From Pseudomonadota bacterium (GTDB taxonomy: Bacteria > Desulfobacterota > Desulfovibrionia > Desulfovibrionales > Desulfovibrionaceae), in NCBI GenBank assembly GCA_018822105.1, contig JAHJLB010000049.1, forward strand, positions 1-64,000: DNA of 64,000 nucleotides, written 5' to 3'. Numbering within the stretch: the stretch's first letter is position 1; every line of letters begins with the position of its first letter. Positions 8,404 to 16,643 of the stretch are shown here, piece by piece. A model generated the notes under the pieces. The model made no database searches. It saw only the letters and a list, made by a program, of their open reading frames with translations, and had not been told where the DNA came from. The translations under genes and the position numbers were made by a program.

Positions 8404-9165
8404 ATGCGCATTGTGTCCTGGAACGTCAACGGCTACCGCGCCGTGCTCCAGAAGGGCTTTGTGGACTGGCTGTCCGCCTGCGGGGCGGATGTGGTCATGC
8501 TGCAGGAGACCAAGGTGGAGCCGGAGCAGCTCTCCGGGGAGGAGCTAAACCCCGCGGGCTACGTCGGGCTGTGGAACTGGTCCAAGGGCAGGAAGGGCTA
8601 TTCCGGCACGGCCTGCTTCTTCAAGGCCGAGCCCCTGGCCCATGCCTTCGGCCTGGTGGACCCGCGCTACCGGGGCGAGGGGCGGGTCATCCACCTGGAG
8701 TACCCGGACTTCCACCTGTTCAACGTCTACTTCCCCAACGGCCAGAAGGACGAGGAGCGCCTGGGCTACAAGCTCGGCTTCTACGACGCCTTCCTGGCCC
8801 AGGCCCAGGAGCTGCGCAAGGCCAAGCCCGTGGTGGTGGGCGGGGACTTCAACACCGCGCACACCGAGATCGACCTGAAGAACCCCAAGGCCAACGAGAA
8901 GACCTCGGGCTTCCTGCCCGTGGAGCGCGCCTGGCTCGACACCTTCGTCGGGCACGGCTTTGTGGACACCTTCCGCATGTTCGAGCCCGGCCCGGGGCAT
9001 TATTCGTGGTGGAGCTACCGCTACAGCGCCCGCAAGAACAACGCCGGGTGGCGCATCGACTACTTTTTCGTGTCCGCTGAGTTGAGGCACCGGGTCCGGG
9101 CCGCCTGGATCGAGCCGGCGGTGCAGGGCTCGGACCATTGCCCCGTGGGCGTGGAGATCGTCTAG
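8404..9165 (+). CDS. xth: Exodeoxyribonuclease III
   Basis: An AP endonuclease/3'-5' exonuclease of the ExoIII family, 253 aa as usual. Metal and catalytic motifs are in place: WNVNG at 6-10, LQETK with Glu35, GGDFNTAH near 145 and the closing GSDHCPVG with its catalytic Asp-His pair. It cuts DNA at abasic sites in base excision repair. ATG 8404 is preceded by GGAGGTGTAC. The frame continues upstream, but that part overlaps the divergent SGNH gene and has no family similarity. Confidence 0.95.
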   Translation: MRIVSWNVNGYRAVLQKGFVDWLSACGADVVMLQETKVEPEQLSGEELNPAGYVGLWNWSKGRKGYSGTACFFKAEPLAHAFGLVDPRYRGEGRVIHLEYPDFHLFNVYFPNGQKDEERLGYKLGFYDAFLAQAQELRKAKPVVVGGDFNTAHTEIDLKNPKANEKTSGFLPVERAWLDTFVGHGFVDTFRMFEPGPGHYSWWSYRYSARKNNAGWRIDYFFVSAELRHRVRAAWIEPAVQGSDHCPVGVEIV

Positions 9166-9174
9166 GCCAGCGCC

Positions 9175-9591
9175 CTAGGCCCCGGCGGCCTGGGCCTGCT
9201 GGCGCAGGAATTCGCCGAGCTTCTGGTCCGTGCCCATGATGTGCGCGTAGACCCATTTCGACACGAAGTCCACGAACCCGCGCATGTCCACCTGCTGCCC
9301 GGAGCTGAAGGCCTGCAGGAACTCCAGGGCCTTGTTGGTGCAGTCCATGTGCTCGCTCATGTGCTGGTCGTAATGGACGTAGGCGTCCATGTCCATGAGG
9401 TCCTCCTCGGTGGCGAAGTGGTCCACCGTGTAGTCGCACAGCCGGCGCAGCGCCGCCCCGACGGCCTCCTGCTCATAGCCCTTGTCCACGGCCTCGGCCA
9501 CATCGTTGACCAGAACCAGAAGGCGCTTGTGCTGGGTGTCGATGACCTCGTGCCCGATGGACATCTCGTCGCTCCAGGTGGCGTGTTGCAT
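9175..9591 (-). CDS. Bacteriohemerythrin
   Basis: 138 aa. All expected di-iron ligands are seen: His21 (DTQH), His58 and Glu62 (DHFATEE), His77 and His81 (HMSEH), His117 and Asp122 (HIMGTD). It binds O2 reversibly at a non-heme di-iron site and in anaerobes serves O2 sensing, storage or delivery. The gene starts 22 bp after the cyclase stop on the same strand, so the two are probably co-transcribed, which suggests an oxygen-related signal unit (inference). Confidence 0.95.
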   Translation of the reverse strand: MQHATWSDEMSIGHEVIDTQHKRLLVLVNDVAEAVDKGYEQEAVGAALRRLCDYTVDHFATEEDLMDMDAYVHYDQHMSEHMDCTNKALEFLQAFSSGQQVDMRGFVDFVSKWVYAHIMGTDQKLGEFLRQQAQAAGA

Positions 9592-9613
9592 GGTCTTCTC
9601 CTGTTGTTTCGCG

Positions 9614-11776
9614 TTATTTTTCCTGGAAGCGCTGGATGGCCTTCCAGTCCTTGCCCTGTTTGTTCTCCAGCAGGCGCTTGGTGCGCGTCTGGTACATCGC
9701 GGTCAGGTGGTCCTGGGGCATGAGGCCGACCAGGGTCGTGAACTCCGCCAGGGCCCTGTCCCACTGGGCCGTGCGGTACAGGGTGATGGCCCGCTCCCAG
9801 CGTGAGCAGAAGCCCAGCTTGGCCCGTGGCGCCGCGATCTCCGGGTAGGGGCTTTGCGGCATGGCGCCGAGCAGTTCGAAGACCGCCATGGGCGCCGTGG
9901 CCCCCTTGGGCACCACCACGTCCACGGAGCGGAACAGGAAGTTCGCCTTGGCCCGCTCCCGCACCTCGCGGCTGACCAGGATGCTCGTGGAGTAGAACTT
10001 GTTCAGGCCTTCCAGCCTGCTGGCCAGGTTCACGTTGGCGCCCAGGGCCGTGTAGTCCATGCGGTCCGCGGAGCCGATGTTGCCCACCACCGCGGCCCCG
10101 GTGTGCACGCCGATCCGCGTGCGGAGCTGGGGCAGCCCGGAGCCCAGGCGCCTGGCGTTCAGCTCCTCGGAGGCCTTGGACAGGCGCAGGGCGGCGACGC
10201 AGGCCTTCTCCACGTGGTCTTCGGAGAAGAAGGGCGCGTTCCAGAAGGCCATCACCGCGTCGCCGATGAACTTGTCGATGGTGCCGCCGCATTCCAGAAT
10301 GGCCTGGCCGACCACCTGGAAATACTCCGACATCGCCAGCATGAGCTCTTCAGGGGCGAGGTTCTCGGACAGGGGCGTGAAGTCCTCCACATCGGTGAAC
10401 AAGAGGGTCAGCTCGCGGCGCTCTCCGCCCAGCATGGGGTCCACCCCGGTGTCCACGAACTGCTTGACCAGGGCGCTGGGCAGATAGCGGCTGAAGGACT
10501 TGAGGGCGCTGCGCATGCTGAAGACGGCGCTGCCCAGGCGCTGCATTTCCTTGATGTGCGAAGACATCAGTATGGAGGAGTCCAGGTCCAGGGTGCGGAT
10601 GCGGTCGGCCTCCTCGGCCAGGGCGTGCAGCTTTTTGGAGAAGCGCCCGGCGCACACCGCCAGCAGCGGGACAGCCACCAGCATGAGCCCCAGGGCGAAG
10701 AGCAGGCTGCGGGTGCGGGTGCGGGCCATGGGGCCGGTGAAGTCCTCCGCGCGGGAGATGACGGCCGCGAAGTCGCGTCCGCTTCCCAGCTCTTCCATGG
10801 GCTGCACCTGGAACATGTAGTCCACGCCGGCGACCCGCAGGTGCCGCGTGGGGATGGGGAGCCTCCCGCTGTCCACGAAGGCGCGGTAGCAGGCCAGGGC
10901 CGCGGGGTCGCCCAGGGTCTCCATGGTGGTGCGCTCCACGGTGGCGGGGCCGTCCAGCGATTGGGTCTTCCTGTAGAGTCTGGCGGGGTCGGGATGCCCG
11001 ATGAGCAGGCCGTCCCGGTCAAAGAGGAGCAGTTGCCCGGAGGGGCCGACCTTGGCCTCGGCCAGGAATTGCGACAGGGAATTCAACGTGAGGTCCATGC
11101 CGAAGACCACGGGGCTTTGCGCCTGGACCCGGCTGGAGACCGTGAGGCCCAGTTCCTGGGTGCTGCTGAAGACGTACAGGCTGGTCCGCTGCGGCCCTTC
11201 GGCCTGCATGGAGGACTTGAACCAGGGGCGCGCGCGCGGGTCGTAGGTGGCCGGCTGGGGAGGGGTCGTGCCGAGGACCTTCTGTTCCCGGCTGAAGAAA
11301 CTCCAGCGTTCGAGGCGGCTGGTCTCCCCGCCGCCGCGCCTGCTCTCTGCGTCTATGCGCCGCAGGGCGAAGCGCGTCCCCGCCGGGGCCTTGAGCTTCG
11401 CGGTCATTTGCGGCCGGTTGATGAGGGAGATGGCCTGGAAGAAGCCTCCGTCGCCATAGCCGAAGTAGAGCGAATATATCTGCGGGTTGTTTTCCAGGGC
11501 ATCCAGAAAGATCGGCAGCAGGGGGTGGTTGAAGCCCTTTGGGGCCGTGCCCGCTCCGGGCAGCAGGGGCACCTGGTCCACGTAATGGTTGAAGGGCTGG
11601 GCCAGCAGCCTGATGCGCAGCTGGACGCTGTTCCCGGCCTGGGCGATGAGCTCCGAGGCGGTCTCCAGGGCCGCGTCCGTGCTCCTGAAGTAGTTGTAGG
11701 TGGCCAGGGAGGCCGTGAGCACAAGGCCAAAGCCGATGGCGAAGGAGATGATGGCCGTGCGGAGGGAGAGGCGCAT
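9614..11776 (-). CDS. Membrane-bound class III adenylate/guanylate cyclase with Cache sensor
   Basis: 720 aa. First membrane helix about 8-28, a large periplasmic Cache-type sensor domain about 35-345 (contains DPRARPWF near 179), second helix about 357-376, a linker about 380-450 and a class III cyclase domain about 450-640. The metal-binding aspartates are Asp462 (FTDVEDFT) and Asp506 (FIGDAV). Lys502 and Asp574/Thr576 sit at the purine-recognition positions, and Asn583 and Arg587 (NVNLASR) at the transition-state positions, which favours adenylate cyclase. A helical C-terminal tail follows. It should make cAMP in response to a periplasmic ligand. Followed by bacteriohemerythrin. Confidence 0.9.
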   Translation of the reverse strand: MRLSLRTAIISFAIGFGLVLTASLATYNYFRSTDAALETASELIAQAGNSVQLRIRLLAQPFNHYVDQVPLLPGAGTAPKGFNHPLLPIFLDALENNPQIYSLYFGYGDGGFFQAISLINRPQMTAKLKAPAGTRFALRRIDAESRRGGGETSRLERWSFFSREQKVLGTTPPQPATYDPRARPWFKSSMQAEGPQRTSLYVFSSTQELGLTVSSRVQAQSPVVFGMDLTLNSLSQFLAEAKVGPSGQLLLFDRDGLLIGHPDPARLYRKTQSLDGPATVERTTMETLGDPAALACYRAFVDSGRLPIPTRHLRVAGVDYMFQVQPMEELGSGRDFAAVISRAEDFTGPMARTRTRSLLFALGLMLVAVPLLAVCAGRFSKKLHALAEEADRIRTLDLDSSILMSSHIKEMQRLGSAVFSMRSALKSFSRYLPSALVKQFVDTGVDPMLGGERRELTLLFTDVEDFTPLSENLAPEELMLAMSEYFQVVGQAILECGGTIDKFIGDAVMAFWNAPFFSEDHVEKACVAALRLSKASEELNARRLGSGLPQLRTRIGVHTGAAVVGNIGSADRMDYTALGANVNLASRLEGLNKFYSTSILVSREVRERAKANFLFRSVDVVVPKGATAPMAVFELLGAMPQSPYPEIAAPRAKLGFCSRWERAITLYRTAQWDRALAEFTTLVGLMPQDHLTAMYQTRTKRLLENKQGKDWKAIQRFQEK

Positions 11777-11832
11777 GTGGTGGTCGGCTCCTGTCGATGG
11801 CTTGCCGGTTGGGAACAGCAGGAAACGAGCGA

Positions 11833-11862
11833 CCTATAGCACCGCAGCGGAAATATTTGCAA
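11833..11862 (-). promoter_or_regulatory. Candidate sigma-70 promoter for the cyclase gene
   Basis: Read on the minus strand: TTGCAA, an 18-base spacer and TATAGG, about 50 bases before the cyclase ATG. Both boxes are one or two bases from consensus. Confidence 0.5.
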
Positions 11863-11948
11863 GGGGAAGGTGAATTATCAAGAATGGTTCCCAATCAGCT
11901 CGGCGGAGGTGGAGGTGGCGGGCGCACGGCCCGCGTCGTCTAGATGCG

Positions 11949-12170
11949 TCAGGCCCCGCGCTGGAAGCCGATCTCGATGGCGTCGCCGCGCTTGATGACC
12001 GGGATGCGCCGAACCCCGCCCGTGAGTTCTAGCATCTCGCTGAGGAGCTGCGGGTCGGACAGGACGTCCACGAACACGGCCCCGGGCAGGGCCTCGCGGG
12101 CGCGCCTGGTGTGCGGACAGCCGTCCTTGCCGTAGATCAGGACCGTCCCGGTCCGGGTCTTTCCGTCCAT
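11949..12170 (-). CDS. Small glutaredoxin-like protein
   Basis: 73 aa with the thioredoxin-fold plan of a short glutaredoxin: VLIYGKDGCPHTRRA (redox Cys18 in a CPHT motif, second Cys missing) and RIPVIKRGD (the cis-Pro loop). It resembles the one-Cys UXX-star family, in which the first position is often selenocysteine; here it is an ordinary Cys codon. A role in disulfide or glutathione-type thiol exchange is likely but the partner is unknown. ATG lies 4 bases after the EF-hand gene stop, so the two form an operon. Confidence 0.75.
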   Translation of the reverse strand: MDGKTRTGTVLIYGKDGCPHTRRAREALPGAVFVDVLSDPQLLSEMLELTGGVRRIPVIKRGDAIEIGFQRGA

Positions 12171-12174
12171 GCCC

Positions 12175-12783
12175 CTAGATGGTCTTGAGCAGGCTCGAAG
12201 TCAAGTCGGCTATGGCGCGGCTGGAGGCGTTGCTCTTGTACAGGGTCTTGTAGCTCTCCTCCCTGGCCCGGATGCCCGCCTGGACCTCCTTCTGGTCGAG
12301 CCGGCCGTTGTTGTCCTGGTCCAGCCTGGCGAAGGCCGCCTCGGACAGGGCGGACTCCTGGCGGCTCAGGCCGCCGTCCTTGTCCGCGTCGTTGTCCTTG
12401 ACGAACCTCTCGGCGGCGATGGCGGAATACTTGCCCGCGTCCTGGTCCGCAGCGGACGCAAGCAGGGTCGAGGCGACGTCCGTTTTGCCGCGCTCGGCCT
12501 TCTTGTTCTTGTAGTAGGCCTCGATGGCGGCGTCCTGGCCCTTGAGGGCGGCCTGCATCTCCTTCAGGTCGATCTTGCCGTTCCTGTCCGCATCGAGCTT
12601 TGCATAGGCCTCCTGGGACAGGGTGACCTCGTCCTGGGAGAGCGTGCCGTCCCTGTTCTTGTCGTTGTCCTTGAGATATTTGGCGGCGGCCAGATTGGAG
12701 TAGGTGCCCTCGGGCAGGCCGGTGGCGGCCTGGTCGTTGGCGTACAGGAACTGCAGGTTGGCCAGCTTGGGATTGACGCGCAA
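12175..12783 (-). CDS. Four EF-hand calcium-binding protein
   Basis: 202 aa with four canonical 12-residue calcium loops in two pairs: DNDKNRDGTLSQ, DADRNGKIDLKE, DNDADKDGGLSR and DQDNNGRLDQKE. Each has Asp at positions 1, 3 and 5 (or Asn) and Gly at 6. There is no signal peptide or membrane helix, so it is predicted to be cytoplasmic unless exported by another route. The start is TTG 12783, six or seven bases after GGAGG. Partner proteins are unknown. The alginate-type operon 1 kb away makes a calcium link tempting but unproven. Confidence 0.88.
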   Translation of the reverse strand: MRVNPKLANLQFLYANDQAATGLPEGTYSNLAAAKYLKDNDKNRDGTLSQDEVTLSQEAYAKLDADRNGKIDLKEMQAALKGQDAAIEAYYKNKKAERGKTDVASTLLASAADQDAGKYSAIAAERFVKDNDADKDGGLSRQESALSEAAFARLDQDNNGRLDQKEVQAGIRAREESYKTLYKSNASSRAIADLTSSLLKTI

Positions 12784-12919
12784 AAATTTCCCTCCTTGGG
12801 TTCAACCCGCGAACATGCAGAATCCGGTCCAGGGACAAGGGGCCGGCGGTGCTTGCCTCCGCCTGCGCGCCGGGCTAAACAAGGGAATCTTGCAAACCTC
12901 AAACGCTGCGGAGTCTGAA

Positions 12920-13666
12920 ATGAAACGAGCAATGACCCTGGCTCTCGTGCTTTCCTGTTGCGCCACCCCGGCCCTGGCCGGCTGGGCCGATGTGCTGGAC
13001 AAGGTGCAGTCCAATCTCCCGGCGGCCTCCGCCGGCGCGGCCCCGGGCGTGGCCGGCAATCTTTCCGACGCGGACTACGGCAAGGGGCTCAAGGATGCGT
13101 TGGCCCAGGGCGTCAAGAAGGCCGTGACCTCCCTGGGCGCCACCGACGGGTATTTCGGCAACGAGGCCGTGAAGATCCTGCTGCCGGAGCAGCTGCAGAA
13201 GCTGGAGACCCCGCTGCGCCTGGCCGGGCAGGGCAAGCTCGTGGACGACCTGATGCTGGCCATGAACCGCGCGGCGGAAAAGGCCGTGCCCCAGGCGGCA
13301 AACATCCTGGGCGACGCCGTGCGCGCCATGTCCGTGCAGGACGCCCACGGCATCCTCACCGGCCCGCAGGACGCCGCCACCCAGTATTTCCGCAAGACCA
13401 GCGGGGCGAAGATCGGCGAGATGATGCAGCCCATCATCGTCAAGTCCATGGACAGCGTGGGCGTGGCCAAGGCCTACAACAGGCTCACGGCCAACCCCAT
13501 CGCGGCGTCCGTGGCCCAGTCCTACGGGCTGGACCTGAACAGCTACGTGGGCGCCAAGGCCCAGGACGGCCTGTTCACCCTCATCGCCAAGGAGGAGCAG
13601 AACATCCGCGCCAATCCGGCGGCGCGCACCACGGACATGCTGCGCAAGGTCTTCGGGGCAAAGTAG
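12920..13666 (+). CDS. DUF4197 secreted protein
   Basis: 248 aa. The N-terminus MKRAMTLALVLSCCATPALA is a signal peptide with an AXA site before Gly21, so the protein is periplasmic or lipid-associated. The rest is a helical DUF4197 domain (DYGKGLKDALAQGVKKAV near 55-70; YFRKTSGAKI near 155; AYNRLTANP near 185). The family is widespread but has no established function. ATG 12920 is the only start that precedes a signal peptide. Divergent from the EF-hand gene and convergent with algD. Confidence 0.82.
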   Translation: MKRAMTLALVLSCCATPALAGWADVLDKVQSNLPAASAGAAPGVAGNLSDADYGKGLKDALAQGVKKAVTSLGATDGYFGNEAVKILLPEQLQKLETPLRLAGQGKLVDDLMLAMNRAAEKAVPQAANILGDAVRAMSVQDAHGILTGPQDAATQYFRKTSGAKIGEMMQPIIVKSMDSVGVAKAYNRLTANPIAASVAQSYGLDLNSYVGAKAQDGLFTLIAKEEQNIRANPAARTTDMLRKVFGAK

Positions 13667-13679
13667 GGGAAAATGAAGC

Positions 13680-13703
13680 GGCCCGCGCCTTCGCGCGGGC
13701 CGC
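13680..13703. terminator. Hairpin between convergent DUF4197 and algD genes
   Basis: A GC-rich inverted repeat (GCGGCCCGCGC, then GCGCGGGCCGC) lies 14 bases past the DUF4197 stop and 25 bases from the algD stop. There is no clear T run on either strand, so it may only protect 3' ends. Confidence 0.5.
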
Positions 13704-13727
13704 CGCAGGGGTCTGGCGGGTTGCCGG

Positions 13728-15032
13728 CTACCAGTACAGGCCGATGACGGGGATGTTCACGCCCTCGAGATCCAGCCGGCCGTTCAGGTCCATGATGCTG
13801 TGGCCCTCGCGCCAGGGCAGGTCGCGCCAGGCGAATTCCGGGAACGTGCGCGAGATGACGATGGTGTCGCTTTCGCCGATGACCTTTGGGGCGTCGTCGG
13901 AGAGCATCTTGCGCAGGTCGGGGAGGTACTGCAGGGCGTAGGCCATGTGGCTGCCGCTGTAGGCCACGGCGCAGATGGCCGGGTCGTAGATGCCGATCTT
14001 CACGCCGGCGCGGTCCAGCATGGCGCCCAGGATGACCAGGGGCGAGTCGCGCAGGTCGTCGGTGCGTTCCTTGAAGGCCAGGCCGAAGAGGCCCACGGAC
14101 TTGGTCCTGCTGGCCAGGATGCGGTCGGCGACGCCACGGATCTGGTTCAGGTTGGAGTCCTCCACGCTGGCCAGCATGGGCACCTTGATGCCCATGCGGC
14201 GGCCGAAGGTGTTCATGGCCGAGAGGTCCTTGCCCAGGCAGGAGCCGCCATAGGCGAAGCCGGGCCGCAGGTACACGGGGGAGATGTTCAGCTTGGTGTC
14301 CAGGCAGAAGATGTCCATGGCCTTGCGGGGGTCCACGCCCATGCCCTTGCACAGCGAGCCGATCTCGTTGGCGAAGGTCACCTTCACGGCGTGGAAGCAG
14401 TTGTCCGCGTACTTGGCCACCGCCGCCGTCAGGGGGTCGGTGAACACGATGGGGGCGTCGAAGCCTGGATACAGCCCCTCGCAGAAATGCCTGCCCTGGT
14501 CTCCGGTGCAGCCGAAGACGATCTTGGCCGGGTGGAAGAAGTCCTCGATGGCGCTGCCCTCGCGCAAAAACTCCGGGTGCACCACGTAGCCCGGCGACTG
14601 CCGGCCCGCCAGGCGCTTCTCCAGCTTGTTGATGATGTCCTGATGCACCACGGGCAGCGCGGTGGAGCGCACCAGCATGGGCACCATGCGGCCGGTGGCC
14701 AGGCGCATGTCCGCGATCTGCAGGGCCACGATCTCCAGCACGCGCTGGTCCACAAAGCCGTCCGCCGCGGGCGGGGTGCCCACGCACAGGAGGCAGGCGT
14801 CGGCCCCGTCAAAGGCCTCCTGGGCGTCGGTGGTGGCGCTGATGCGCCCCTTGCCCCGGTGCTTGAGCAGGAGTTCCGGCAGGCCCGGTTCGACCATGGG
14901 GCTCTTGCCCGCGTTGATGAGCTCCACCTTGCCCGGATTGGGGTCCGTGCCGACCATCTCGTGGCCCATCTCCGCCAGGCAGGCCATGGTGGTGCTGCCT
15001 ACATAACCAAGTCCGAATACTGCGATTCTCAT
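13728..15032 (-). CDS. algD: GDP-mannose 6-dehydrogenase (AlgD-like)
   Basis: 434 aa, the length of Pseudomonas AlgD. An N-terminal NAD Rossmann motif (FGLGYVGSTTMACLAE, 6-21), a middle helix and a C-terminal sugar-binding domain are in order. The catalytic loop FAYGGSCLGKD carries the active-site Cys, and VTFANEI and FKERTDDLRDSPLV match the AlgD/UDP-glucose dehydrogenase superfamily. It would oxidise GDP-mannose to GDP-mannuronate, the monomer for alginate. UDP-glucose dehydrogenase is the alternative by sequence alone; the alg8 and alg44 neighbours favour GDP-mannose. Last gene of the operon. Confidence 0.85.
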   Translation of the reverse strand: MRIAVFGLGYVGSTTMACLAEMGHEMVGTDPNPGKVELINAGKSPMVEPGLPELLLKHRGKGRISATTDAQEAFDGADACLLCVGTPPAADGFVDQRVLEIVALQIADMRLATGRMVPMLVRSTALPVVHQDIINKLEKRLAGRQSPGYVVHPEFLREGSAIEDFFHPAKIVFGCTGDQGRHFCEGLYPGFDAPIVFTDPLTAAVAKYADNCFHAVKVTFANEIGSLCKGMGVDPRKAMDIFCLDTKLNISPVYLRPGFAYGGSCLGKDLSAMNTFGRRMGIKVPMLASVEDSNLNQIRGVADRILASRTKSVGLFGLAFKERTDDLRDSPLVILGAMLDRAGVKIGIYDPAICAVAYSGSHMAYALQYLPDLRKMLSDDAPKVIGESDTIVISRTFPEFAWRDLPWREGHSIMDLNGRLDLEGVNIPVIGLYW

Positions 15033-15077
15033 GGGCCTATCCTGTGTGGTTCAGGTTCGTTGACGGCGCCGATGGCT

Positions 15078-16643
15078 TCAGGAAGCGGTGAAGCCCAGGA
15101 TGCTCAGAACTGTGCCGAACGGGGGCGGGCGCAGGACGCCGATGTAGATCAGCAATACAAATAGGAATGTTGCAACATATAATATGGTCAGGTAGAGGGC
15201 AATGGAATTCTTGACGACCCACTTCACGCCCTCGGCCGGGGAGTAACGCTGGTCCTGGCGGTTGGCCCAACGTTGGTTGGGCAGCCGGAAGAGCAGGTAC
15301 ACCTTGGTGAAGGCGTTCACCATCTGGTTGGCGTACAAAGCGAAGGGGTAGCTCATTTCGATGCGGCGGTCATGGTACCAGATGAGGCTGGCCAGGAACA
15401 GGCGCGTGAGCATGACCCAGAGCAGGTACGAGGTCCAGTAGGACCTGCTGACGATGAAGCCCGCGCTGATCATGGCCAGGGGGGCGGCCAGGGAGGTCCA
15501 CATGGCGATCCTCTGGTCCACGATGCACCACCAGATGAAGAAGCCCACGCGTCGGGGGCCCAGGGCGATGGCCCGGGCGCCGTTTCTGAGCATGTTGCCG
15601 CTCCAGCGCAGCAGGTTCTGGATCATGCGCCCGTACATGTCCTCCTGGCGGATGGTGTCCACGGTCCAGCACAGGGCGTCGGGCACGTAGAGCATCTCCG
15701 CGCGGTCCTTCAAAAGGGCGTACCAGGTGCTCTTGTCGTCGCCGGAGAGGAAGCGGAAGCGGCCCCACAGCCAGTGGTCCAGGCAGTCGGCCTCGATGAG
15801 GCGGATGAACTTGACGTCCGTGACCTTCTTGGCGCGGAAGATGGACAAGCGGCCGGTGAGGGTGAGCACCCTGCCCGCCAGGGCGTGGGACTGCATGACC
15901 ATGTGCCGCTGGCCGAAGCGCAGGTCGAACCAGCGCCGCAAAAATCTCGGGCCGTAGAGGATGGGCTGCTCGTCCGTGGTCATGGCGTGCATGTTCGGGT
16001 TCAGGGCCAGCAGGGGCAGGCAGCGCTGCAGGCAGCCGGGGGCCAGGATGGTGTCGCCGTCGATGAACATGATGGGGGTGTTGCTGCCGATCTTCTGGCG
16101 TGAGATGGCCCGCAGGGCCAGGCCGATGGCGATGCGCTTGCCGGGCTGGTTCTGGCGCACGAAGACGACCTCGACGTTCATGCCCCTGGCGAAGCGCTTG
16201 ACGCTTTCCTGGATGATCTTCTCGTCGGCCGTGGTGCCGGAGCCCACGAAGATGCGCGTGGGCACGCCGACCCGCTGGGCCTCGTGGATGATGGACAGGA
16301 TGACCTTCTCGGTGATGACGCGCTGCTCGTAGAAGGTGGTCATCATGAACACGAGCTCTTCGGGGCGCCAGCCGTTGTTCCAGAGGAGGTCGGCCTTGAT
16401 GCGCAGCCTGGGGAAGACGTACTTGCCGTAGACGATGGCGCGCACGAAGTGGGTCAGCCACCAGACATAGCGCCAGATGCCCAGGTAGGCCATGACCAGG
16501 ATCCACTGCCCCCGGTCCGCGTCCCAGATGTTGTTGTCCAGCGTCAGGAAGCCGACGACCATGACGCCGAAGTACAGGAGGAGCTTGAACAGCTCTCCTG
16601 CCTTCCAGCGGAAGGGCCCCTGGTGCGGTGTTACCGGCGCCAT
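15078..16643 (-). CDS. alg8: Alg8-like membrane glycosyltransferase (mannuronan polymerase)
   Basis: 521 aa. Two or more N-terminal membrane helices (about 20-70), a cytoplasmic GT2 domain and four or so C-terminal helices. Key motifs are MFIDGD (the DXD motif), a later acidic pair LSGDDKSTW and QNLLRWSGNMLRN, the Q(R/Q)xRW-type acceptor site. In Pseudomonas, Alg8 polymerises GDP-mannuronate and moves the chain across the inner membrane together with Alg44. ATG 16643 overlaps the end of the alg44 fusion gene by 13 bases, which couples polymerase and copolymerase. Confidence 0.88.
   Translation of the reverse strand: MAPVTPHQGPFRWKAGELFKLLLYFGVMVVGFLTLDNNIWDADRGQWILVMAYLGIWRYVWWLTHFVRAIVYGKYVFPRLRIKADLLWNNGWRPEELVFMMTTFYEQRVITEKVILSIIHEAQRVGVPTRIFVGSGTTADEKIIQESVKRFARGMNVEVVFVRQNQPGKRIAIGLALRAISRQKIGSNTPIMFIDGDTILAPGCLQRCLPLLALNPNMHAMTTDEQPILYGPRFLRRWFDLRFGQRHMVMQSHALAGRVLTLTGRLSIFRAKKVTDVKFIRLIEADCLDHWLWGRFRFLSGDDKSTWYALLKDRAEMLYVPDALCWTVDTIRQEDMYGRMIQNLLRWSGNMLRNGARAIALGPRRVGFFIWWCIVDQRIAMWTSLAAPLAMISAGFIVSRSYWTSYLLWVMLTRLFLASLIWYHDRRIEMSYPFALYANQMVNAFTKVYLLFRLPNQRWANRQDQRYSPAEGVKWVVKNSIALYLTILYVATFLFVLLIYIGVLRPPPFGTVLSILGFTAS

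Noticed and set aside
6783-9080. Plus-strand 765-codon open frame
   Set aside because: It crosses the SGNH gene antisense and xth in the wrong frame; composition is Arg/Gly/Ala-rich without similarity.
11949-12170. Selenocysteine in the glutaredoxin-like protein
   Set aside because: The redox position is a normal Cys codon and there is no in-frame TGA or SECIS-like hairpin.
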